A stretch of 64,000 nt of DNA, taken from Kitasatospora sp. MAP5-34. GTDB taxonomy: Bacteria; Actinomycetota; Actinomycetes; Streptomycetales; Streptomycetaceae. Positions 9,653-18,357 of the stretch are shown here, piece after piece. Positions within the stretch are counted from its first letter, which is position 1; every line of letters begins with the position of its first letter. The translations under genes were made by a program, and so were the position numbers. The notes under the pieces are model-generated. The model ran no database searches. It had not been told where the DNA came from and saw only the letters and a program-made list of their open reading frames with translations. The stretch lies in assembly GCF_029894335.1 (NCBI RefSeq), contig NZ_JARXZC010000002.1, forward strand, positions 310,001 through 374,000, given 5' to 3'.

Positions 9653-9936
9653 GGGCGTGCTCCCTCCCTGGTCCCGGGGTGCGACCGAGGCGGGTCGCAG
9701 GGCGCCGGGACACGGTCCGCCCAAGTGATGCCCAGTCAAAGCCGCGATCAGGCAGCGGTGTTCGGTCGAATCGCCGGGATGGGAGGGGCGTGGTGGTACG
9801 GGACGGGAGCGCGGTCACGGACTGTGCTCACGAGGTGCCGAAGGAGCGCCCAAGCGGGCGCGTACGGTCACCGGGGGCGTGCAACGCGCCGTGCGTATGC
9901 AACTGTGCGCCCCCCGCGCCCCACCGCAGCCCCCGC

Positions 9937-10851
9937 TCAGAGAGCAGCCCGGACCGCCGAGTCGACGTCCGGGTGCTGGAAGACGAACCCGGCGTCCAAC
10001 AGCCGCTGCGGCACCACCCGGTGGCTGCCGGCCACCTCCACCGCCATCTCGCCGAGCGCCGCCTTGAGTGCGAACTCCGGTACGGGGAACGGAGTCGGAC
10101 GGCCGAGCACCCGGCCCATCGCCTCGGTCAGCTCCCGGTTGGTCACCGGTTCGGGGCCGGTGAGGTTGAACGGGCCGCTGAGTTCGGGGGTGTCGATCAG
10201 GAAGCGCAGCGCCGCGACCTCGTCCGCCAGCGAGATCACGCTCCAGAACTGGTAGCCCGACCCCAGCCGGCCGCCCAGCCCCAGCTTGAACAGCGGGAAC
10301 AGCCGGGCCCCCGCCCCGCCCGAGGCGGCCAGCACCAGCCCGGTCCGGGCGTACGCGACCCGGATCCCGGCGTCGGCGGCGGGCCGGGTCGCGCCCTCCC
10401 ACTCGACGCACACCCGAGCCAGGAAATCGTCCCCGGCGGGCGCCTTCTCGTCGATCACCCGGGCCGCCGTCTGCCCGTAGTAGCCGACCGCCGAGCCGCT
10501 CACCAACACCCGGGGCGGCTCCTTCGCCTCGGCCAGCGCGGCGGCGATCGTCTCGGTACCCAGCACCCGGCTGTCCCGGATCTCCCGCTTGTAGGCGTCC
10601 GTCCACCGCCGGTTCCCGACCCCGGCACCGGCCAGGTGTACGACGGCCTCCACGCCGTCCAGGCCGTGCCGGTCCACCTGCAACAGCTGCGGGTTCCAAC
10701 CGACCCCGACCGTGCCGTCCGGCTGCCTGCCCGTCCTGCTCCGGTGGCGGACCAGCCGCACCACCTCGTGTCGCTCCGCCGGGTCCGCCAGCAGCGAACG
10801 GACGAGGGCGGAGCCGATCAGACCCGTGGAACCTGTCACCGCGATACGCAT
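9937..10851 (-). CDS. TIGR01777-family NAD(P)-dependent epimerase (SDR39U1-like)
   Basis: A 304-residue extended SDR protein. The glycine motif VTGSTGLIGSAL is at about residues 5-16, and VVHLAGAGVGNRRWTDAYKREI is diagnostic of the TIGR01777 (YfcH, SDR39U1) family. Other family marks are LVSGSAVGYYG and FNLTGPEPVTNRELTEAMGRVLGRP. The C-terminal segment AEVAGSHRVVPQRLLDAGFVFQHPDVDSAVRAAL is the DUF1731 region. The biochemical role of this family is not established. The ATG at 10851 has GAGGA upstream; the longer frame begins in non-conserved sequence. The gene is divergent from the GNAT gene at 10935, with only about 80 bases between the starts. Confidence 0.85.
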   Translation of the reverse strand: MRIAVTGSTGLIGSALVRSLLADPAERHEVVRLVRHRSRTGRQPDGTVGVGWNPQLLQVDRHGLDGVEAVVHLAGAGVGNRRWTDAYKREIRDSRVLGTETIAAALAEAKEPPRVLVSGSAVGYYGQTAARVIDEKAPAGDDFLARVCVEWEGATRPAADAGIRVAYARTGLVLAASGGAGARLFPLFKLGLGGRLGSGYQFWSVISLADEVAALRFLIDTPELSGPFNLTGPEPVTNRELTEAMGRVLGRPTPFPVPEFALKAALGEMAVEVAGSHRVVPQRLLDAGFVFQHPDVDSAVRAAL

Positions 10852-10921
10852 GCGGCCATCCTCGCAGGTCCACCTCGCCGGGCTACGGAGAATGCGCATG
10901 GTGGCGCAGGCGACGGGTCGT

Positions 10922-10927
10922 TAGCAT
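10922..10927 (+). promoter_or_regulatory. Leaderless -10 element for the GNAT gene
   Basis: TAGCAT ends seven bases before ATG 10937-10935 region (ATG at 10935). With no ribosome-binding site upstream, transcription starting at the A of the ATG would give a leaderless mRNA. Confidence 0.5.
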
Positions 10928-10934
10928 GGCGGGC

Positions 10935-11459
10935 ATGCGAGCCGAGACTGTGACGATACGTACCGCACGGGCGACGGACGAGCGGGCCCTCGCGCTGCTC
11001 GACCGGGCCGCCTGGTCATGGTTGAGCGACGTCATACCGCAGCCCCCCGAGGACGCCAAGGTCTTCGACGTGCACCTTCCGCCGGAGCAGTTCCTGGTCG
11101 CGGAGGCCGCGGACCTGGAGGCTGCGGGCTCGCAGGACGGCCGGATCCTCGGCTTCATCCGCCAGGCCCCGCCGACCCCGCTCGCCAGCAACAGCCACGT
11201 CCGCCAGATCCGCGGCCTCGCCGTCTCTCCGGAGGCCCGCGGCCAGGGCATCGGCCGCGCCCTGGTCGAGGCGGCCTGCGAGAGCGCCCGCGCGGCTGGC
11301 ATCCGCCGGATGACCCTGCGCGTCCTCGCCCACAACGCCCCCGCCCGGCGGCTCTACGGCCGCTGCGGCTTCCAGGTGGACGGCGTCTCGCCGGAGGAGT
11401 TCCGGATCAACGGCGCGTACGTGGACGACGTCTGGATGAGCCGCCGCCTGAACGACTGA
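10935..11459 (+). CDS. GNAT family N-acetyltransferase
   Basis: A 174-residue single-domain acetyltransferase. The acetyl-CoA binding segment VRQIRGLAVSPEARGQGIGRALVEAACE, with the R/Q-x-x-G-x-G/A pattern (RGQGIGRAL), lies at about residues 92-118. The C-terminal LRVLAHNAPARRLYGRCGFQVDG is the usual motif B. The substrate is unknown. There is an in-frame ATG at 10926, but TAGCAT at 10922-10927 overlaps that codon and is spaced seven bases from ATG 10935, so a leaderless start at 10935 is favoured; both would give nearly the same protein. The gene is convergent with the DUF4240 gene; their stops are 11 bases apart. Confidence 0.85.
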   Translation: MRAETVTIRTARATDERALALLDRAAWSWLSDVIPQPPEDAKVFDVHLPPEQFLVAEAADLEAAGSQDGRILGFIRQAPPTPLASNSHVRQIRGLAVSPEARGQGIGRALVEAACESARAAGIRRMTLRVLAHNAPARRLYGRCGFQVDGVSPEEFRINGAYVDDVWMSRRLND

Positions 11460-11470
11460 CCCACGCCTCC

Positions 11471-11986
11471 TCAGTCCCCGTACCGCTCCCACAACTTGGG
11501 GAACCGTTCCGCCATCACGGCGGCGTTCTCGAAGTCGATCGGCTCGCCCTCGGGTGCGCGCGGCTGCTTGATTCCCAGATCCGGCAGCGGCAGACCGGTG
11601 AGCTGCTCGTGCGCCTCGTCGGCGGCGTAGCCGAGATCCTCGGCGTCGCCGTCCTCCTCGTCGTCGAAGTCGGACAGCAGATCCGCCAGGTCGTCGGGGT
11701 GGTGCAGCCCGCCCTCGAAGACCTCCCGCCCCTGCCCGATCAGCCAGCACCGGAAGAAGTCGAACGCGTCCTCCGAGGCCCCGTCCAGCAGCAGGTAAGC
11801 CGCCCCCCACAGGTCCGTCCGGTACGCGCGCTGGAACCGCGCCTCGAACAGCCGGGCGAAGTCGATGACATCGTCCGGAGTCAGCTGGGCGAGCCGCTCC
11901 ACCAGCGCATCCGCCTGCTCCTCGGGATCGCCGTCGGCGGCGTCCCTGCTCTCGTCGATGAGCTGCCAGAAGTCCGTCTCGTACAT
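11471..11986 (-). CDS. DUF4240 domain protein
   Basis: A 171-residue acidic protein starting MYETDFWQLIDESRDAADGD, the usual N-terminus of the DUF4240 family, whose function is unknown. Family features seen are the helical segment LTPDDVIDFARLFEARFQRAYRTDLWGAAYLL and the later GLHHPDDLADLL. A run of Asp and Glu (DFDDEEDGDAEDLGYAADEA) follows. The longer frame to 12124 adds 46 residues of low-quality Pro/Arg/Ser sequence and is rejected. Convergent with the GNAT gene on the left. Confidence 0.75.
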   Translation of the reverse strand: MYETDFWQLIDESRDAADGDPEEQADALVERLAQLTPDDVIDFARLFEARFQRAYRTDLWGAAYLLLDGASEDAFDFFRCWLIGQGREVFEGGLHHPDDLADLLSDFDDEEDGDAEDLGYAADEAHEQLTGLPLPDLGIKQPRAPEGEPIDFENAAVMAERFPKLWERYGD

Positions 11987-12157
11987 CACTGCTACAGCAT
12001 CGCTGGTCGACCGGGCCGACGCACGTGATAGGCGCGCCCGGGAGTGGCGCGCGCTCGCTGGACCGGGTGGCGTTGGCCGCCGGGGCGCCCCGGATTGATA
12101 CTCGCGGTAGTAGCTCCGGAGCATGGGAGTGGTTCAGGTCTGACAGGCCGGAACGAA

Positions 12158-12198
12158 AGCGATCCCCCGTCCCGGCAGAGCCGGAGCGGGGGATCGCT
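12158..12198 (-). terminator. Terminator of the lpdA-sucB operon
   Basis: A 12-bp stem AGCGATCCCCCG / CGGGGGATCGCT with an inner CCGGC...GCCGG stem lies about 20 bases after the sucB stop. Confidence 0.75.
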
Positions 12199-12216
12199 GA
12201 TCAGGTGCCAGTTGCC

Positions 12217-13974
12217 TTACAGACCGAGGTCACCCTCGAAGGCGCCCTCTTCGAGGCGGGCCTTGACGGTGCCCAGGAAGCGGGCGGCGTCGGCGCCGTC
12301 CACGATCCGGTGGTCGTAGGACAGGGCCAGGTAGACCATGTCGCGGACCGCGATCGTCTCGCCCAGGTCCGGGTGGTTGATGACCACCGGGCGCTTGACG
12401 GCGGCGCCGATGCCCAGGATGGCCACCTGCGGCTGGTTGATGATCGGGGTGTCGAACAGGGCGCCGCGCGAGCCGGTGTTGGTGATGGTGAAGGTGCCAC
12501 CACCCAGCTCGTCCGGGGTGACCTTGTTGTCGCGGGTGCGAGCGGCCAGGTCGGCGGTCTTCTTGGCGATGCCGGCGATGTTCAGGTCGCCCGCGTCGTG
12601 GATGACCGGGACGAGCAGGCCGCGCTCGGTGTCCACCGCGATGCCGACGTGCTCGGCACCGTGGTAGGTGACGGTGCCCTCGGCGTCGTTGATCTGCGAG
12701 TTCACCACCGGGTGGGCCTTGAGGGCCTCGATGGCGGCCTTGACGAAGAACGGCATCGGCGAGAGCTTGACGCCCTCGCGGGCCTGGAAGCCGGCCTTCG
12801 CCTTGTTGCGCAGCCGCATGATGTTGGTGATGTCCACCTCGACCACGGTGGTCAGCTGGGCGGAGACCTGGAGGGACTCCACCATGCGCTTGGCGATCAC
12901 CGTGCGCAGGCGGGACATCTTCACCGTGGTGCCACGCAGCGGCGAGACCTCGGCGATGGTCGCCGGGGCCTTCGCGGCGGCGGCCGGAACGGCGGCAGCC
13001 GGGACGACCTTGGCAGCCTCGGCGGCGGCGATCACGTCCTGCTTGCGGATGCGCCCGCCGACACCGGTGCCGGTGACGGCGGAGAGCGCGACGCCCTGCT
13101 CGGCCGCGAGCTTGCGGACCAGCGGGGTCACGTACGCGTCGGAGCTGTCGGCGACCGGGGCAGCGACCGGAGCAGCGGCGACCGGAGCCGGAGCGGCCAC
13201 GGGGGCCGGGGCGGCAACCGGAGCAGCGACCGGGGCGGGGGCGGCGACGGGAGCCGGAGCCTCGACGACCGGAGCAACCGGAGCAACCGGAGCAGCGACC
13301 GGAGCCGGAGCAGCAGCCGGAGCGGCAACCGGGGCCGGGGCAGCGGCGACCGCGCCCGCCACGCCGATCAGCGCCAGCTGGGCGCCGACCTCGGCGGCCT
13401 CGTCCTCGGCGACCAGGATCTTCACCAGGACACCGGCGACCGGCGACGGGATCTCGGTGTCGACCTTGTCCGTGGAGACCTCGAGCAGCGGCTCGTCGAC
13501 CTCGACGGTGTCACCTTCGGCCTTGAGCCAGCGGGTGATGGTGCCCTCGGTGACCGACTCGCCCAGTGCGGGCAGCAGGACCGGGGTGCCGGCAGCGGCA
13601 GCCGGAGCAGCGGCCGGGGCCTCGGCAACCGGAGCCGGAGCGGCGGCGACCGGCGCGGCCACGGGCGCCGGCGCGGCCGGAGCCTCGACAGCGGCCGGAG
13701 CGGCCACCGGCGCGGCAGCGGCGACCGGAGCGCCCGAGCCGTCGTCGATGACGGCCAGCTCGGTGCCGACCTCGACCGTCTCGTCCTCGGCGACCTTGAT
13801 GGAGGCCAGGATGCCGGAGACCGGCGAGGGGATCTCGGTGTCGACCTTGTCGGTCGAGACCTCGAGCAGCGGCTCGTCGATCTCCACGCGCTCGCCCTCG
13901 GCCTTGAGCCAGCGGGTGACCGTGCCCTCGGAAACGCTCTCGCCCAGTGCGGGCAGTGTTACTGAGACCGCCAT
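12217..13974 (-). CDS. sucB: Dihydrolipoamide acyltransferase (E2) of 2-oxo acid dehydrogenase, SucB-type
   Basis: A 585-residue E2 core enzyme. Two lipoyl domains are visible, residues 1-76 and about 129-205, each with the lipoylation site STDKVDTE (first Lys at residue 43). They are joined by long Ala/Pro-rich flexible linkers built from repeated short units. An E3-binding domain follows ([30 protein letters not shown]), then the catalytic acyltransferase domain ending in [14 protein letters not shown], which holds the HxxxDG active site. Actinobacterial genes of this class are usually named sucB and serve 2-oxoglutarate and/or pyruvate dehydrogenase. It lies 60 bases after lpdA on the same strand, and a strong terminator follows. 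ATG 13974 is preceded by GGAG at a slightly long distance. Confidence 0.93.
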   Translation of the reverse strand: MAVSVTLPALGESVSEGTVTRWLKAEGERVEIDEPLLEVSTDKVDTEIPSPVSGILASIKVAEDETVEVGTELAVIDDGSGAPVAAAAPVAAPAAVEAPAAPAPVAAPVAAAPAPVAEAPAAAPAAAAGTPVLLPALGESVTEGTITRWLKAEGDTVEVDEPLLEVSTDKVDTEIPSPVAGVLVKILVAEDEAAEVGAQLALIGVAGAVAAAPAPVAAPAAAPAPVAAPVAPVAPVVEAPAPVAAPAPVAAPVAAPAPVAAPAPVAAAPVAAPVADSSDAYVTPLVRKLAAEQGVALSAVTGTGVGGRIRKQDVIAAAEAAKVVPAAAVPAAAAKAPATIAEVSPLRGTTVKMSRLRTVIAKRMVESLQVSAQLTTVVEVDITNIMRLRNKAKAGFQAREGVKLSPMPFFVKAAIEALKAHPVVNSQINDAEGTVTYHGAEHVGIAVDTERGLLVPVIHDAGDLNIAGIAKKTADLAARTRDNKVTPDELGGGTFTITNTGSRGALFDTPIINQPQVAILGIGAAVKRPVVINHPDLGETIAVRDMVYLALSYDHRIVDGADAARFLGTVKARLEEGAFEGDLGL

Positions 13975-14034
13975 GGTTTCAGCGACTCCTATTCAAGTCT
14001 TGCGTACGGGAATGGGGGAAGGTGAGCGGCACGG

Positions 14035-15423
14035 TCAGTCGTGCGCGTGCAGCGGCTTGCCGGCCAGCGCCAGGTGCGCCTCGCCCAGGGCCTCGGACTG
14101 CGAGGGGTGGGCGTGGATGAGCTGCGCGACCTCGCTGGGCAGCGCCTCCCAGTTGTAGATGAGCTGGGCTTCGCCGACCTGCTCGCCCATGCGGGCGCCG
14201 ACCATGTGGACACCGACGACGGCGCCGTCCTTGACCTGGACGAGCTTGATCTCGCCGGCGGTCTTGAGGATCTTGCTCTTGCCGTTGCCCGCGAGGTTGT
14301 ACTTGAGGGTGACGACCTTGTCCTTGCCGTACAGCTCCACGGCCTTGGCCTCGGTGATGCCCACCGACGCGACCTCGGGGTTGCAGTACGTCACGCGCGG
14401 CACGCCGTCGTAGTCGATCGGCACGGCCTTGAGGCCGGCCAGGCGCTCGGCGACCAGGATGCCCTCGGCGAAGCCGACGTGCGCCAGCTGCAGGGTCGGG
14501 ACGAGGTCGCCGACGGCCGAGATGGTGGGCACGTTGGTGCGCATGTACTCGTCGACGAGGACGTAGCCGCGGTCCATCGCGACGCCGTTCTCCTCGTAGC
14601 CGAGACCGGCCGAGACCGGGCCGCGGCCGATGGCGACGAGCAGCAGGTCGGCGTCGATCTGCTTGCCGTTCTCGGTGGAGACGCGCACACCGTTCTCGGT
14701 GTACTCGACGCCGGAGAAGCGGGCCTTGAGCTCGAACTTGATACCGCGCTTGCGGAAGGCGCGCTCCAGCAGCTTGGAGGAGTTCTCGTCCTCCAGCGGG
14801 GCCAGGTGCGGCAGGGCCTCGACGATGGTGACATCGACGCCGAAGGACTTCCAGACGGACGCGAACTCGACACCGATCACGCCGCCGCCGAGGATGACGG
14901 CCGACTTCGGGATGCGGTCGAGCTTGAGGGCGTGGTCCGAGGAGATCACCCGGTCGCCGTCGATGGTCAGACCCGGCAGGGACTTCGGCACGGAGCCGGT
15001 CGCCAGGACGATGTGGCGGCCCTCGATGCGCTGGCCGTTCACGTCCACCGAGGTCTGCGAGGAGAGCTTGCCCTCGCCGGTGATGTAGTGGACCTTGCGG
15101 GAGGCCACCAGGCCCTGCAGGCCCTTGTACAGGCCCGAGACGACGTCGTCCTTGTACTTGTGGACGCCCTTGATGTCGATGCCCTGGAAGGTCGCCAGGA
15201 CGCCGAACTCGGCGGCCTCGCGGGTCTCGTCGGCAACCTCGGCGGCGTGCAGCAGGGCCTTGGTCGGAATGCAACCACGGTGCAGGCAGGTACCGCCCAG
15301 TTCGCCCTTCTCGATCAGGGCCACACTCAGACCCAGCTGAGCGGCGCGGAGCGCCGCGGCGTAACCGCCGCTTCCGCCTCCGAGAATGACTACGTCGAAA
15401 ACGGTGCTGGCGTCGTTCGCCAC
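14035..15423 (-). CDS. lpdA: Dihydrolipoyl dehydrogenase (E3)
   Basis: A 462-residue flavoprotein disulfide reductase that reoxidises the lipoyl arm of 2-oxo acid dehydrogenase complexes. FAD-binding GGGSGG is at residues 15-20 and the redox-active disulfide is Cys46/Cys51 in GGTCLHRGC. The second dinucleotide motif VILGGGVIGVEFASVWKSFG and the C-terminal HAHPSQSE, holding the catalytic His-Glu pair, are intact. GTG 15423 is chosen because GGAGGA lies a few bases upstream; the frame extending to 15522 is not conserved. lpdA is first in the lpdA-sucB operon. The upstream region contains paired palindromes (15707-15784) that may control it. Confidence 0.94.
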   Translation of the reverse strand: MANDASTVFDVVILGGGSGGYAAALRAAQLGLSVALIEKGELGGTCLHRGCIPTKALLHAAEVADETREAAEFGVLATFQGIDIKGVHKYKDDVVSGLYKGLQGLVASRKVHYITGEGKLSSQTSVDVNGQRIEGRHIVLATGSVPKSLPGLTIDGDRVISSDHALKLDRIPKSAVILGGGVIGVEFASVWKSFGVDVTIVEALPHLAPLEDENSSKLLERAFRKRGIKFELKARFSGVEYTENGVRVSTENGKQIDADLLLVAIGRGPVSAGLGYEENGVAMDRGYVLVDEYMRTNVPTISAVGDLVPTLQLAHVGFAEGILVAERLAGLKAVPIDYDGVPRVTYCNPEVASVGITEAKAVELYGKDKVVTLKYNLAGNGKSKILKTAGEIKLVQVKDGAVVGVHMVGARMGEQVGEAQLIYNWEALPSEVAQLIHAHPSQSEALGEAHLALAGKPLHAHD

Positions 15424-15788
15424 GTCACGTCCTCCATGCAAAGGGGTGCGGATCGCCGGGCCGGTCGCGGTCCGGTGGGGTCGGGCAGCCTTGTAAGGCG
15501 CCCAGTCATGCCGGAAATACATCTTCGCACTTGTTCGCGGCGCCCGATGTCCCGGGCTGCCCCGGCGGGGTGCCCGGGGGTGGGCACCAGGGGCTGTTTG
15601 CCCTGTGCGAAAGGGTATACCCGCAGCTCACGGGCGCGCGCCGACGGAGGCCGGGGGCGGCGGTACTGATCATGACCGGGTAGATTTCCACCGTGCGGAA
15701 CAAAGTTTCGCCCCGGGCGAACAGATTTACATCTCAGCATCCGTCATATTACCGACCGGTAATGTCGCATTACTGAGTGGTAATGCGG
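15424..15788. other. Intergenic region upstream of lpdA with three palindromes
   Basis: No convincing gene lies between lpdA and the pepA terminator. The right part is unusually AT-rich for this genome and holds TTCGCCCCGGGCGAA (15707-15721), ATTACCGACCGGTAAT (15748-15763) and ATTACTGAGTGGTAAT (15769-15784). Confidence 0.6.
15748..15784. promoter_or_regulatory. Tandem 16-bp palindromes, putative TetR-type operator pair
   Basis: ATTACCGACCGGTAAT (7-bp arms, 2-base centre) and ATTACTGAGTGGTAAT share the outer ATTAC/GTAAT arms, and their centres are 21 bp apart, two helical turns. This spacing suits cooperative binding of a dimeric repressor. The regulator and the target are unknown; lpdA, 325 bp away, is the nearest downstream gene on the minus strand. 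Confidence 0.5.
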
Positions 15789-15823
15789 AAGGAGGCCCGG
15801 TGCGCGATGCACCGGGCCTCCTC
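15789..15823 (-). terminator. Terminator of pepA
   Basis: A 13-bp perfect stem GGAGGCCCGGTGC, loop GCGAT, then the reverse complement lies 46 bases past the pepA stop. Confidence 0.85.
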
Positions 15824-15868
15824 ACGTCAGCCGCTGTCAGGCCCGGACGGTGGCCGGGTCAGCCGTTC

Positions 15869-17371
15869 TCAGGCCTTGCCGCCCGTCGCGGTCTCCTCGG
15901 CGAAGCGGACCAGGGTGCGGATCGCGCTGCCGGTGCCGCCCTTGGGGGTGTAGCCGAACGGCGCGCCCTCGTGGAAGGCCGGGCCCGCGATGTCCAGGTG
16001 CGCCCAGTCGGTGCCCTCGGCGACGAACTCCTTCAGGAACAGACCGGCCACCAGGCCGCCGCCCATCCGGTCGCCCATGTTGGCGAGGTCGGCGATGGTC
16101 GAGTCGGTCATGCCCTTGCGCAGGTCGGCCGGGAGCGGCATCGGCCAGGCCGGCTCGCCCACCGAGACGGCGGTGGTGTGCAGGCGGGTGCGCAGCTCGT
16201 CGTTGTTGGACATCACACCGAAGGTGCGGTTGCCCAGGGCCATCACCATGGCGCCGGTCAGGGTGGCGACGTCGATGATGACGTCCGGGTTCTCCTCGCC
16301 GGCCCGGACGATCGCGTCGGCCAGCACCAGCCGGCCCTCGGCGTCGGTGTTCAGCACCTCGACGGTCTTGCCGCCGTACATCCGCAGGACGTCACCCGGG
16401 CGGGTGGCCGTACCGGACGGCATGTTCTCCGCCAGCGCCAGCCAGCCGGTGACGTTGACGGCCAGGCCGAGACGCTTCACGGCGACCACGGCGGCGAACA
16501 CGGCGGCAGCACCGGCCATGTCGCACTTCATGGTCTCGTTGTGGCCGGCCGGCTTCAGCGAGATGCCGCCCGAGTCGTAGGTGATGCCCTTGCCGACGAG
16601 CGCGATGGTCTGCTTGGCCTTCGGGTGGGTGTAGGCCACCTTGACCAGGCGCGGCGGGTTGTCCGAACCGGTGCCGACGCCCAGGATGCCGCCGAAGCCG
16701 CCCTTGGTCAGCGCCTTCTCGTCCAGCACCTCGACCTTGAGGTCGTGCTCCTTGCCGGCCGCCTGGGCGATCGCGGCGAAGGACTTCGGGTTGAGGTCGT
16801 TCGGGGCGGCGTTGACCAGGTCGCGGGCGCGGTTGATCTCCTCGCCCATCGCGGTGGCGCGCTCGACGGCGGCCTTGGCGTCCTTGCTGCCCTTGCGGTC
16901 CGTCAGCACGACGAGCTCGCCGACCGGCGACTTGCCGTTCTCGCCCTTGTACGTGGTGTACGAGTACGACCCGAGCAGGCCGCCGAGGGCGACGGCCTCG
17001 ATCAGCTCGGCCGAGTCGGCCGGCAGGGCCAGCGCGGCCTTCTTGAGGCCGGCCAGGGTACGGGCGGCGACGCCCGCCGCGTGGCGGACCGTCTCGGCGG
17101 AGTAGCCCGCCTCGGCGGCCTCACCGAGGCCGACCGCGAGGACGAGTGCGGCCTTCAGGCTGGGGGCGGCAGGCAGCTTGACGGCCTCGCCCTCGGCGCC
17201 CGTCGCGCCCAGGGTGCTGAGGACCTCGGCCAGCTTGCCCTCGAACGCCTCGGCCACGGCCTCGGAGCCGGGAGCCAGCAGCAGGCCCTTGGGACCCTTG
17301 GCGACGCCGATCACGAGCGCGTCCGCGCGCAGCGAGGCGGCGGAGGAGGTGCTCACAGACAATGCAGTCAC
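15869..17371 (-). CDS. pepA: Leucyl aminopeptidase (M17)
   Basis: A 500-residue cytosolic metallo-aminopeptidase, likely removing N-terminal residues from peptides with two metal ions. The C-terminal catalytic domain has the family signature NTDAEGRLVLADA, the metal-site motifs LVGKGITYDSGGISLKP and MKCDMAGAAAV, and GNRTFGVMSNND. The N-terminal domain (about residues 1-170) is the usual macro-like PepA_N fold. GTG 17371 has AGGAC eight bases upstream; the ATG ten codons earlier lacks a site. A possible promoter element TAACAT lies on the minus strand at 17485-17490, which would give a leader of about 107 bases containing a nested inverted repeat (17406-17437). It is transcribed in the same direction as cobUTS, which ends 200 bases upstream. 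Confidence 0.93.
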   Translation of the reverse strand: MTALSVSTSSAASLRADALVIGVAKGPKGLLLAPGSEAVAEAFEGKLAEVLSTLGATGAEGEAVKLPAAPSLKAALVLAVGLGEAAEAGYSAETVRHAAGVAARTLAGLKKAALALPADSAELIEAVALGGLLGSYSYTTYKGENGKSPVGELVVLTDRKGSKDAKAAVERATAMGEEINRARDLVNAAPNDLNPKSFAAIAQAAGKEHDLKVEVLDEKALTKGGFGGILGVGTGSDNPPRLVKVAYTHPKAKQTIALVGKGITYDSGGISLKPAGHNETMKCDMAGAAAVFAAVVAVKRLGLAVNVTGWLALAENMPSGTATRPGDVLRMYGGKTVEVLNTDAEGRLVLADAIVRAGEENPDVIIDVATLTGAMVMALGNRTFGVMSNNDELRTRLHTTAVSVGEPAWPMPLPADLRKGMTDSTIADLANMGDRMGGGLVAGLFLKEFVAEGTDWAHLDIAGPAFHEGAPFGYTPKGGTGSAIRTLVRFAEETATGGKA

Positions 17372-17405
17372 GTAAATGCGTCCTGTTCTTTCGCGGTCCA
17401 CGGCC

Positions 17406-17437
17406 GGTTACGGCGACGGTGCCGTATCGGCGTAACC
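17406..17437 (-). repeat. Nested inverted repeat in the pepA leader
   Basis: GGTTACG (17406-17412) pairs with CGTAACC (17431-17437), enclosing a second pair ACGG / CCGT. It lies between the likely pepA promoter and start codon and could fold in the mRNA or bind a regulator. Confidence 0.4.
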
Positions 17438-17570
17438 CCGGCGTGATCCGCCGGAACGGGTCGCAGGGCTACGGTGCTCACCGCATGTTAGTCCGCATGG
17501 TGGGATCACGCCGTAGTGCCTGGGCGCCTCGGCGTCGGCCGGAGCCCCGGCGGACGCCCCCACCGTCCGG

Positions 17571-18353
17571 TCAGCCGACCGCGAGCACGACCAGTGCCGC
17601 TGTCGCCGCCGTCTCGGCCATCGCGCCCAGGACGTCGCCGGTGATGCCGTCGAACCGCCGTACGCAGCGGCGGAGCAGCAGCCAGGCGCAGCCGACGCCG
17701 ACCACAACGGCGGTCGGCAGGAGCGGATCTGACGTACCGACAAGAACGAGCACCGGCACCGCCGTCACCGACAGCGCCCCGATCGGGGACACGGTGCCCG
17801 CCACCATCGCCCCCAGCCCGCCGGGCCGGGCGGCGGGGACGGAGCGCAGGCAGCCCCAGGCCAGCGCGCAGCGGGCCGTCACGGCGGCGGTCAGCGCCGC
17901 GAGCGTGCCGCGCCACACCGAGACCTCGAACTGACCGGCGAGTGCGGCGGTCTGTGCCAGCAGCACCAGCACCAGGGTCAGCACCCCGAACGGGCCGATG
18001 TCCGACTGCTTCATGATCCGCAGCGCGTCCTCGGCGGGCTTCCCGCTGCCCAGGCCGTCCGCGACGTCCGCCAGCCCGTCCAGGTGCAGCCCACGGGTGA
18101 GCGCGGCCAGTACGGACACCGCCGTGACGGCTCCGAGCAGTCCGCCGCCGCGCCAGGCGGCCAGCGCACCGGCGCCGGCGGCGAGCCCGCCCAGCACCAG
18201 CCCGACCAGCGGCGCGCAGAGCATCGCCCGCCCCGCCGTCGGGCGGTCCCACCGCTCCACCCGCACCCGCAACACGGACAGCGTGCCGAACGCGAAGCGC
18301 AGCCCGTGCGTGAGCCCGGGCCCGGGCTCACGCACGGGCTGGTTCACAGCCAA
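17571..18353 (-). CDS. cobS: Adenosylcobinamide-GDP ribazoletransferase (cobalamin synthase)
   Basis: A membrane enzyme of up to 260 residues that joins adenosylcobinamide-GDP and alpha-ribazole (phosphate) in the last steps of cobalamin synthesis. The family motif LHLDGLADVADGLGSGKPAED is followed by ALRIMKQSDIGPFGVL, both typical of CobS, and several hydrophobic segments fit a polytopic protein. Homology begins at GLRFAFGTLSVLRV, about 15 residues in. The start is uncertain: TTG 18353, GTG 18347 and GTG 18335 are all in frame, and all lie inside or just before a perfect 40-bp palindrome (18301-18340). The gene follows cobT by only a few bases, so it is probably translated from the same mRNA. 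Confidence 0.88.
   Translation of the reverse strand: MAVNQPVREPGPGLTHGLRFAFGTLSVLRVRVERWDRPTAGRAMLCAPLVGLVLGGLAAGAGALAAWRGGGLLGAVTAVSVLAALTRGLHLDGLADVADGLGSGKPAEDALRIMKQSDIGPFGVLTLVLVLLAQTAALAGQFEVSVWRGTLAALTAAVTARCALAWGCLRSVPAARPGGLGAMVAGTVSPIGALSVTAVPVLVLVGTSDPLLPTAVVVGVGCAWLLLRRCVRRFDGITGDVLGAMAETAATAALVVLAVG
18301..18340. repeat. Perfect 40-bp palindrome on the cobS start region
   Basis: AGCCCGTGCGTGAGCCCGGG (18301-18320) is followed at once by its exact reverse complement (18321-18340). In the mRNA it would fold to a stem of about 18 bp over the first codons of cobS, just after the cobT stop. Confidence 0.9.
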
Positions 18354-18357
18354 GTTC

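Noticed and set aside
13140..13760. Dense short repeats that might suggest a CRISPR or satellite
   Set aside because: They are the in-frame Ala/Pro linker codons between the lipoyl and catalytic domains of SucB, irregular in spacing.
12025..13965. A 646-codon plus-strand frame opposite sucB
   Set aside because: Its repeated Gly/Arg/Ser-type sequence is the mirror of the Ala/Pro linkers of SucB; there is no family match or ribosome-binding site.
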